Source: a bacterium (lineage in GTDB: Bacteria > Fidelibacterota > Marinisomatia > Marinisomatales > TCS55). From it: 64,000 bases of DNA. Numbering within the stretch: the stretch's first letter is position 1; each line of letters starts with the position of its first letter. Positions 1 through 6,020 of the stretch are shown here, piece by piece. Where the stretch lies: NCBI GenBank assembly GCA_004321715.1, contig SGYN01000001.1:1-64000 (forward strand), given 5' to 3'. The translations under genes were made by a program, and so were the position numbers. The notes beneath the pieces were generated by a model. It was given only the letters and a program-made list of their open reading frames with translations. It had not been told where the DNA came from and searched no databases.

Positions 1-519
1 CCCCTTGATAATAGGAGTATCATCACCAGGAAAATCATATTCATTAAGCAAGTCACGTAATTCCATTTCTACCAATTCAACCAATTCTGGATCATCTACT
101 TGATCTGTCTTATTCATAAAAACAACAATACTTGGAACATTAACCTGACGCGCTAATAAAACATGCTCTCTTGTCTGTGGCATAGGACCATCTGCTGCAC
201 TAACCACTAACACCCCACCATCCATTTGAGCGGCACCAGTTATCATATTCTTTATATAATCTGCGTGCCCAGGACAATCTACATGAGCATAATGTCGATT
301 CTCCGTCTCATATTCTACATGAGCCGTTTGTATGGTGATACCACGCTCACGCTCTTCCGGAGCGTTATCAATACTATCGAATGATCGCACTTCACTTAAA
401 CCGCGAGCGCTTTGCGTTTGAGTAATCGCTGCTGTTAAAGTTGTTTTACCATGATCAACATGGCCTATCGTACCAATGTTTACATGGGGTTTTGTACGTT
501 CAAATTTTGCTTTAGACAT
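1..519 (-). CDS. tuf: Elongation factor Tu, N-terminal part (runs off the left edge)
   Basis: Encodes the first 173 residues of EF-Tu, the GTPase that delivers aminoacyl-tRNA to the ribosome in the cytoplasm. The translation begins [20 protein letters not shown] and shows the P-loop GHVDHGKT, the switch I element RERGITI, the DCPGH motif and the NKTDQVD guanine-specificity motif, so the whole N-terminal G-domain core is intact. The gene is cut by the window edge and domains II and III are missing. The ATG at 517-519 follows an AAGGAG ribosome binding site about 10 bases upstream, so initiation is Shine-Dalgarno driven. It is the last visible gene of a tRNA-tuf transcript. In many bacteria secE, nusG and rplKAJL follow next, which would lie left of this window. 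Confidence 0.97.
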   Translation of the reverse strand, partial: MSKAKFERTKPHVNIGTIGHVDHGKTTLTAAITQTQSARGLSEVRSFDSIDNAPEERERGITIQTAHVEYETENRHYAHVDCPGHADYIKNMITGAAQMDGGVLVVSAADGPMPQTREHVLLARQVNVPSIVVFMNKTDQVDDPELVELVEMELRDLLNEYDFPGDDTPIIKG

Positions 520-571
520 ATTTATTTATTCTCCTTAATTAAATTAAATTTTTAAAAATCTATATCAATAG

Positions 572-644
<73 letters not shown>

Positions 645-653
645 AATCACTTG

Positions 654-724
654 AGCGGGTGATGAGAATCGAACTCACGTAACCAGCTTGGAAGGCTGGT
701 GTTCTACCATTGAACTACACCCGC
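654..724 (-). tRNA. tRNA-Gly (anticodon TCC)
   Basis: A 71-nt minus-strand cloverleaf with acceptor stem GCGGGTG paired to CACCCGC. The anticodon arm CCAGC-CTTCCAA-GCTGG gives anticodon TCC, and the T-arm contains GTTCGATTC. CCA is not encoded. It reads GGA and related glycine codons. It lies 9 nt upstream of tRNA-Thr(GGT), so the two are processed from one precursor. Confidence 0.96.
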
Positions 725-731
725 GTAACAG

Positions 732-814
732 TGGGGAGAGAAGGATTCGAACCTCCGTAGGCATACGCCGGCAGATTTACAGTCTGCTGCCATTAACCAC
801 TCGGCCATCTCCCC
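732..814 (-). tRNA. tRNA-Tyr (anticodon GTA)
   Basis: An 83-nt class II tRNA on the minus strand. The acceptor stem pairs GGGGAGA with TCTCCCC and the discriminator is A. The anticodon arm GCAGA-CTGTAAA-TCTGC gives anticodon GTA. A long variable arm (CGGCGTATGCCTACG) is typical of bacterial tRNA-Tyr. CCA is not encoded. It is the second gene of the four-tRNA cluster. Confidence 0.96.
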
Positions 815-852
815 AACAGACTATTTCAAATTGTAAAAGAGCACTCAATCAG

Positions 853-925
853 AGCCGGCGAAGGGACTCGAACCCCCGACCATCTGATTACAAATCAGAA
901 GCTCTACCAGCTGAGCTACACCGGC
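853..925 (-). tRNA. tRNA-Thr (anticodon TGT)
   Basis: A 73-nt minus-strand cloverleaf with acceptor stem GCCGGTG paired to CGCCGGC. The anticodon arm TCTGA-TTTGTAA-TCAGA gives anticodon TGT, and the T-arm contains GGTTCGAGTCC. CCA is not encoded. It is the promoter-proximal gene of the cluster, equivalent to E. coli thrU. Confidence 0.96.
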
Positions 926-966
926 GTAAAAGTAGATTTTTTATTTTTTTTAAAACTCTCACCCGC

Positions 967-996
967 ATAATGCTATACTACGATCGTTATTAATAA
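967..996 (-). promoter_or_regulatory. Candidate promoter of the tRNA-tuf transcript
   Basis: Read on the minus strand, a CATTAT -10-like box (972-967) lies about 17-18 bases after a weak TTATTA -35-like box (996-991). The bases after the -10 are GC-rich (GCGGGTGAG), unlike the AT-rich surroundings. GC-rich discriminators are known at stringently controlled stable-RNA promoters. The predicted start near 960 would lie about 35 bases before tRNA-Thr(TGT). The -35 match is poor, so the exact boxes are inference. Confidence 0.35.
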
Positions 997-1000
997 CGAT
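983..1000. promoter_or_regulatory. 18-bp perfect palindrome upstream of the tRNA-tuf transcript
   Basis: ATCGTTATTAATAACGAT equals its own reverse complement over all 18 bases. It overlaps the candidate -35 region of the tRNA-tuf promoter, so a dimeric protein bound here could block or modulate that promoter. The sequence is seen directly; the operator role is inference. There is no T-run after it and no loop, so it is not a terminator. Confidence 0.4.
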
Positions 1001-1116
1001 GCGAGAACAGCCTCGAAATATAGAAATAAGAAAATTTAAGTGCAAACGAATATCCGTATAAGATTTATTTTTTATTTTATGTATAGATACTTATAAAAGT
1101 AAAAATAGATTTATTG

Positions 1117-2508
1117 CTATTTCTTTGGTTTTATAATGGGTCCATCCGTCCCATCTTCCACGAGAAAGCCAAGATCGAGTATCTTATTTCTTATCCGGTC
1201 AGCCGCTTTCCAATCACCTTTTTTTCGATATCCCGCTCTATCAGTCGCTAATTTATGTATTTCCTCAGGTATAAAATTTTCTTTAATTAAAACACCAAAA
1301 ATACTATCAATTACATTTATAAACTTAATCCCTCCATTAATATCTTTATTATCCATATTTTGATTATTATCAAGTTTTGTATTTATGGATCTTAGCCATT
1401 TAAAAAACACTGCAAACGCTTTAGGTGTATCTAGATCATTATCTAGGGCTAATATAAAATTATCATATTCAGATGGAAATTTAAATATTTCTAAATTACC
1501 ATTAGAGATTTTTAACAAGCGATTATATAAGCCGTAAATTCGTTGCAAAGCAGATCTTGATTCTGAGCATTGTTCCAATGAAAAAGTTAATTTTGTTCTA
1601 TAATGAGCGGCTAACATTACAAAACGTATTTCTTCCGGTAAAAAACCTTTAGAAATTAAATCAGGTATTGTTAGGAAGTTCCCCTTCGCTTTGCTCATCT
1701 TATCGCCTTTTAAATGTAAATGCTCAGAATGCATCCAGTAATTAACAAAAAGGTTATTCGTTGCTGACATAGATTGAGCTAATTCATTTTCATGATGAGG
1801 AAAAATGTTATCAACTCCGCCACAATGTATATCAAAGTGCTCCCCAAGATATTTTATTGACATTGCAGAACATTCAATATGCCACCCAGGCCTTCCTTTT
1901 CCCCACGGAGAATCCCAAAATATATCCCCATCTTCATTAGTCCATGATTTCCACAAAGAAAAATCTTGGGGGTTATCCTTTGAATACTCATCATTGATCA
2001 CCCTTTCTGTCTGCTTTAGCTTGGAATTGCTGAGGTTTATCAATCTTCCATAGCCTTTATCTTTAGACAGGTTAAAATAAACGGAATTATCTTTAGATAA
2101 GTAAGCAACCTCATCTTCTTGAAGTTTAGTAATCATTTCAATCATTTCATTTATATTATCAGTAGCTTTTGGATAAACATCTGCTGGGATGATTTTAAGA
2201 AATTCTATATCATCCATAAATTGAGCTAAATATTTTGTTGTTAACTCTTGAAAGAGCTTTTTATCTCCTTTTGCTTTCTTTATAGTTTTATCATCAATAT
2301 CTGTAATATTCATAACATGATACACATTATATCCCTTATGAATCAAAAATCTTTTTAATAAATCTTCAAAAAGAAAGGTTCTAAAATTCCCGATATGTGC
2401 TGTATTATAGACAGTGGGTCCACAGGTATAAATTTTGACAATTTCATCAGAAATAGGATTAAATTTTTCTTTCTTTTGACTTATGGTATTATAAAACTGA
2501 AGAGACAT
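1117..2508 (-). CDS. cysS: Cysteinyl-tRNA synthetase
   Basis: A class I aminoacyl-tRNA synthetase that charges tRNA-Cys with cysteine in the cytoplasm. The 463 residues match the usual length (about 461). The HIGH-type motif is HIGN (residues 38-41) and the KMSKS-type motif is KMSKA (270-274). The predicted zinc ligands are all present: C29 in TCGPTVYN, C213, H238 and E242. The start overlaps the end of the NusG-paralogue gene by 20 bases, so the two are translationally linked. It is the last gene of the long minus-strand operon. No strong intrinsic terminator follows; only a weak 5-bp hairpin is seen around 1090-1105, so transcription may read on towards the tRNA genes. Confidence 0.96.
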   Translation of the reverse strand: MSLQFYNTISQKKEKFNPISDEIVKIYTCGPTVYNTAHIGNFRTFLFEDLLKRFLIHKGYNVYHVMNITDIDDKTIKKAKGDKKLFQELTTKYLAQFMDDIEFLKIIPADVYPKATDNINEMIEMITKLQEDEVAYLSKDNSVYFNLSKDKGYGRLINLSNSKLKQTERVINDEYSKDNPQDFSLWKSWTNEDGDIFWDSPWGKGRPGWHIECSAMSIKYLGEHFDIHCGGVDNIFPHHENELAQSMSATNNLFVNYWMHSEHLHLKGDKMSKAKGNFLTIPDLISKGFLPEEIRFVMLAAHYRTKLTFSLEQCSESRSALQRIYGLYNRLLKISNGNLEIFKFPSEYDNFILALDNDLDTPKAFAVFFKWLRSINTKLDNNQNMDNKDINGGIKFINVIDSIFGVLIKENFIPEEIHKLATDRAGYRKKGDWKAADRIRNKILDLGFLVEDGTDGPIIKPKK

Positions 2509-3001
2509 TTTTCTTTTTTAATTTTAGCTGACCAGCGCTGATTTCAACTGATAAGGCCTGTTTTATAGCTTCAATTTTCATAATTATTTTACTATCCCCT
2601 TTTAAATTTAAAACTATTCCATCTAAGCCTTTCAAGGGTCCGCTAGTTACGATTACTTCATCGCCTTTAATAAAATAATCTACTTTTTCTATTTTAAATC
2701 CACCTTCAGAAATACTTTTTATATTTTCAATAACTTGATCAGGAATAATTGAGATTTTATTTTGAAATTTCACAATACTATTCACACCTGTTGTTTTTAA
2801 TATATAAATATTGTCTTTCAGATCAATGTTTGCAAATACATAACTACGGAATAGAGGAAAATAAACCCACTTTTTCCTGTCACTCCATTGTCTTCTTTCT
2901 TTAAACATTGGGCAATAAGATTTAACATTAATTTTATTTAACTCATTAATAACAACCTGTTCATGCCTTGATTTTGTATATATAGCTATCCAGTTTTTCA
3001 T
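2489..3001 (-). CDS. Specialised NusG paralogue (UpxY/RfaH/LoaP-like antiterminator)
   Basis: A 170-residue protein with an N-terminal NGN domain (KNWIAIYTKSRHEQVV; QWSDRKKW; PLFRSYVFANI) and a C-terminal KOW segment (FIKGDEVIVTSGPLKGLDGI). The WSDR-K-x-PLF pattern is typical of the UpxY branch of NusG proteins. These bind paused RNA polymerase and let it read through long or surface-polysaccharide operons. The chosen start is the ATG at 3001, which overlaps the ddl stop as ATGA. A TTG at 3010 is also in frame but less likely. The gene sits between ddl and cysS in an envelope operon rather than beside secE-rplK where core nusG normally lies, which supports a specialised role. Its target operon is unknown. 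Confidence 0.82.
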   Translation of the reverse strand: MKNWIAIYTKSRHEQVVINELNKINVKSYCPMFKERRQWSDRKKWVYFPLFRSYVFANIDLKDNIYILKTTGVNSIVKFQNKISIIPDQVIENIKSISEGGFKIEKVDYFIKGDEVIVTSGPLKGLDGIVLNLKGDSKIIMKIEAIKQALSVEISAGQLKLKKKNVSSVL

Positions 3002-3903
3002 TTTTTCCAAGCCAGCATAACTATTGTATCAATTAATTCATTAAAGCTTATCCCTGCAGCTAGAGCTGACATAGGCGCTAAACTAGTATCTGTCATTCCT
3101 GGAAGAGTATTTATTTCTAAAAACCATAATCTCTTTTGATCATCCATCAGGTAATCTACTCTTGAATAATCTTGACATTTTAATAAATGAAATAGATTCT
3201 CTGATACTTCGTGAACATAATTTGTTAGTTCAGAGTCTAACTTGGCTGGACAAGTGTAATTACTCATTCCTGCTGTATATTTACATTCATAATCGTAAAG
3301 TTCATGAGAAGGAATAATTTCACATATAGGGTAAGCTTTACCATTTAAAATCATAACAGTTAATTCTCTACCTTTAATATACTCCTCAACTAAAACGCTA
3401 GAATCAAAGTGAAAAGCATAATCTAATGCAGGCATTAATTCTTCTTTTTTATGAACAATACGTAGGCCCACAGTGCTTCCTTGCCCATTAGGCTTCACTA
3501 TTACCGGATAATTAAATTTATCATTATGAATATTATTATTATTATATATGTTCCATTTTGGTGTTAAAATATTATTTTTTTCAGCAATAATTTTACTGAT
3601 GTTTTTATCCATACATATGGCAGATGACAAGGGACCAGATCCGGTATATTTCACACCCAAGGCATCAAGAAAGCCTTGTATCGTTCCATTTTCACCAATA
3701 CTTCCATGCAACCCTAAGAATACTAAATCAACACTAAACAACTTATCAACCAGACTTATCAATTCAGTATCTAATACTATATCCATGACATTATAACCAT
3801 TTTCTCTTAATGCTTTAGCAATTGCCTTTCCAGACTTAAGAGATACTTTTCTTTCTTCGCCTGACCCACCCATTAACACTGCAATCTTATTTGGTTTCTT
3901 CAT
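2998..3903 (-). CDS. ddl: D-alanine--D-alanine ligase
   Basis: An ATP-grasp enzyme that joins two D-alanines for the peptidoglycan stem peptide. The translation shows the N-terminal KIAVLMGGSGEERKVSLKSG, the substrate-loop GLHGSIGENGTIQGFLDALG, the ATP-binding VKPNGQGSTVG and the C-terminal metal and product site LEINTLPGMT. The ATG at 3903 is preferred because it overlaps the stop of the preceding phosphatase gene as ATGA, giving 301 residues. A TTG four codons upstream is in frame. The family is usually 300-360 residues, so this is a compact but complete form. It is co-transcribed with lolA, ftsK and other envelope genes. Confidence 0.95.
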   Translation of the reverse strand: MKKPNKIAVLMGGSGEERKVSLKSGKAIAKALRENGYNVMDIVLDTELISLVDKLFSVDLVFLGLHGSIGENGTIQGFLDALGVKYTGSGPLSSAICMDKNISKIIAEKNNILTPKWNIYNNNNIHNDKFNYPVIVKPNGQGSTVGLRIVHKKEELMPALDYAFHFDSSVLVEEYIKGRELTVMILNGKAYPICEIIPSHELYDYECKYTAGMSNYTCPAKLDSELTNYVHEVSENLFHLLKCQDYSRVDYLMDDQKRLWFLEINTLPGMTDTSLAPMSALAAGISFNELIDTIVMLAWKK

Positions 3904-4439
3904 TTCAGTATCCAATCAGCGGCTTCTTCTATATTACTTACTATTGCGTCTGGTTCTAAATCAGGATAATCTAAAATCGTTTGACTTCCGCGACCGGTAC
4001 AAACTAATATCGTATCCATTCCCAAATCTTTACCTGCCTGGATATCGTTTTTTGAATCACCAACTATAAGCGAATCCTTTAGATCAATATCATGATCTTT
4101 TGACGCTTCGAGAAACATTCCAACACCTGGCTTCCTCCTGATTGTTGCATTATCAGGGTGATCGATTGCTATATAAATTCCAAGTAAAGGAATTGAATTT
4201 TTCATAAATTGATTTTTGATATAGTCATGAATATTATCAAGCTCTTTTTGTTTAATTAATCCTCTAGATACACCAGATTGATTTGTGACAATACAAAAAC
4301 GATTTCCATCTTTTGTTAAACGCTTTAACGCAGAAAAAGTAAAATCATAAAATTTAAATTGATCTAATGAAGAAATATAACCAGGGTCAGGGTTAATAGT
4401 TCCATCTCTATCAAGAAAGATTGTGCTATATTTTTTCAA
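3900..4439 (-). CDS. HAD-IIIA phosphatase, GmhB/HisB-N-like, lacking the zinc loop
   Basis: A 179-residue HAD-family phosphatase. Its catalytic signature is DRDGT (nucleophile D10, general acid D12), followed by VTNQSG (51-56), RRKP (101-104) and GDSKND (127-132). The closest known role is D-glycero-manno-heptose-1,7-bisphosphate 7-phosphatase of LPS heptose synthesis. GmhB normally carries a Cys/His zinc loop before the CRKP motif. Here residues 91-104 read AIDHPDNATIRRKP, with no cysteines and a shorter loop. A heptosyltransferase-like gene at 35593-36615 supports an LPS role, but a different sugar phosphate is possible. The start is TTG, overlapping the flippase stop as TTGA; no better ATG exists near the catalytic motif. 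Confidence 0.8.
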   Translation of the reverse strand: MKKYSTIFLDRDGTINPDPGYISSLDQFKFYDFTFSALKRLTKDGNRFCIVTNQSGVSRGLIKQKELDNIHDYIKNQFMKNSIPLLGIYIAIDHPDNATIRRKPGVGMFLEASKDHDIDLKDSLIVGDSKNDIQAGKDLGMDTILVCTGRGSQTILDYPDLEPDAIVSNIEEAADWILK

Positions 4440-5422
4440 TTATTAATTAATTCCTTAGCATTGATCTCTCTAATACTTACCGAGCTATTAATAAAATACC
4501 ATGCACCAATTATAATGAAGGGAATTGTACCAACAGCATGAATTATTATTGCAGAGGCCTGAGCATCTAGTTGATTAATTAAGAAAAATGTTGTTAAAAC
4601 ATATACTACTGTTGCGTGATACGTACCAACATATGCTGGGGCAGCAGGTACAGATATAGCAAGTGTAGTTGATATCATTAATACACAAACTTCATACCAT
4701 TTGATGAATATTCCAGTAGATAAAAGAGCATAATAAGTCGAAAAAGCGTACATCAACCAAATTAGTATAGTATAAAAGAAAATTAACATAACATTATTTG
4801 TAGATCTAATTGCTACGGCGCCATTTATTAACCTTTCAAAAATTTCAATTATTTTTAGCAGCACAGGCTTATGGAAAAATCTTATCTTTTTTAAGTCAAA
4901 TAAGAAAAATTCTTTTATTTCTTTAAAACAAAAGACAAACACAAACGCAGCCAAAGATAATACCACAACGGTAATAATAAGCTTTTGACTTATCCAATCT
5001 GCTGGATATACTAGAATTGTTAACAGTATTAATAATGATAGACCAACAAAATCAAGAATTCTTTCAGTTACTATTGTTCCAAATGCTGTAGGAACATTTA
5101 ATGATGATTTTTCTGCTAAAACATATGCACGTAAAAGCTCACCCATCCTGAAAGGAAGAACTGAATTGCCAAAATAACCAATCATAATTGATGAAAATGC
5201 TGATTTTAGAGTAAATCTTTCAATAGGGTATACTAGGATCTGCCATCTCAAAGCTCTTACTATATTACTTGAAACAAGTATTGTTAAGGATAAAGCACCA
5301 TAGAACAGATCCAATTGATTAATAATTTTCCATAATTGAATAAAATCAATACCCTTAAAAGCATAATATAAACCAGCAATACTTATACATATTCCAAAAA
5401 TTAGTTTTATATACCTATTCAC
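4436..5422 (-). CDS. Lysylphosphatidylglycerol-synthase-TM / YbhN-family integral membrane protein
   Basis: A 328-residue polytopic inner membrane protein with about 8 hydrophobic segments and short loops. The motifs ALRWQILV, SIMIGYFGNSVLPFRMGELLRAY and TERILDF are characteristic of the LPG_synthase_TM (UPF0104/AglD) family, often called flippase-like. Members are linked to lipid or lipid-linked sugar transport, but the substrate is mostly unknown. The start is GTG; the coding region overlaps the 3' end of the lolA-like gene by 8 bases and the next gene by 4. The neighbours (lolA, GmhB-like phosphatase, ddl) suggest cell-envelope assembly. Confidence 0.85.
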   Translation of the reverse strand: MNRYIKLIFGICISIAGLYYAFKGIDFIQLWKIINQLDLFYGALSLTILVSSNIVRALRWQILVYPIERFTLKSAFSSIMIGYFGNSVLPFRMGELLRAYVLAEKSSLNVPTAFGTIVTERILDFVGLSLLILLTILVYPADWISQKLIITVVVLSLAAFVFVFCFKEIKEFFLFDLKKIRFFHKPVLLKIIEIFERLINGAVAIRSTNNVMLIFFYTILIWLMYAFSTYYALLSTGIFIKWYEVCVLMISTTLAISVPAAPAYVGTYHATVVYVLTTFFLINQLDAQASAIIIHAVGTIPFIIIGAWYFINSSVSIREINAKELINN

Positions 5423-6014
5423 GAAGATCTATAACTTCCTCAGCCTTGGGATTAAATGAATTAAATAAAGGAATATCAGAAATTGGGGTATAACTAATAA
5501 TATCTACTTCAATATATTGTTCTTTTCTTTCTGGGTTAATACCAATAGTAAATTTTATAGGTTCATATAGTTTCTGTTTGATCCATATTTTTCCCATGAT
5601 ATTTAAAGCATCCATATAATAGTCTAATTGAATTGATTCTCTATTAGCTGTTGAATTAGTTATAATAAATCCTGAAAAATCACCTGATAAAAAATCGAAC
5701 ACATCATAACTACCCTCTATTAATGTATCATAAATAATTTTTCCATCTTCACTTTTGTAATAAGTAACAATCAAATTGCTATCAATCTTGATAGATTGTT
5801 GATCGGTATCTAAAAAAAATCGTTTTTTTCCAATAAGCTCAATAATTCCAATTTGACTCCATACTCTATCTCCATCAATTTGTGACCATTTGATTTCCAT
5901 CCTAACTCCATTATGATTTACTAAGGAGTTTGATAAATAATCCAGGTATTTCTGGTTTGGATCTGCTTGCTTAATAGAAACCAGCAGCAGCACCGCCAAT
6001 AAAACAGAAATCAT
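5415..6014 (-). CDS. lolA: LolA-like outer membrane lipoprotein carrier protein
   Basis: A 199-residue secreted protein with a short hydrophobic signal (about residues 1-15), followed by a beta-rich domain that reads like LolA: QKYLDYLSNSLVNHNGVRMEIKWSQ near the N-terminus and KKRFFLDTDQQSIKIDSNLIVTYY in the middle. LolA shuttles lipoproteins across the periplasm from LolCDE to the outer membrane. The sequence is divergent, so the call leans partly on context: lolA directly follows ftsK in E. coli and many other bacteria, and here the gap to ftsK is 6 bases. Several predicted lipoproteins occur in this window, so a carrier is expected. Confidence 0.72.
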   Translation of the reverse strand: MISVLLAVLLLVSIKQADPNQKYLDYLSNSLVNHNGVRMEIKWSQIDGDRVWSQIGIIELIGKKRFFLDTDQQSIKIDSNLIVTYYKSEDGKIIYDTLIEGSYDVFDFLSGDFSGFIITNSTANRESIQLDYYMDALNIMGKIWIKQKLYEPIKFTIGINPERKEQYIEVDIISYTPISDIPLFNSFNPKAEEVIDLRE

Positions 6015-6020
6015 ACTTAT

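Noticed and set aside
688-993. A 101-residue plus-strand reading frame over the tRNA cluster (contains RDSNPRPSDYKSEALPAELH)
   Set aside because: It is the antisense translation of tRNA genes, a well-known annotation artefact; the cloverleaf RNAs explain the sequence.
1086-1106. Weak TACTTATAAAAGTA hairpin after cysS as a terminator
   Set aside because: The stem is 5 bp of mostly A-T pairs, too weak for a confident intrinsic terminator.
3001-3010. TTG codon at 3010 as the start of the NusG paralogue
   Set aside because: The ATG at 3001 overlaps the ddl stop as ATGA and precedes the conserved KNWIAIYTKSRHE block directly.
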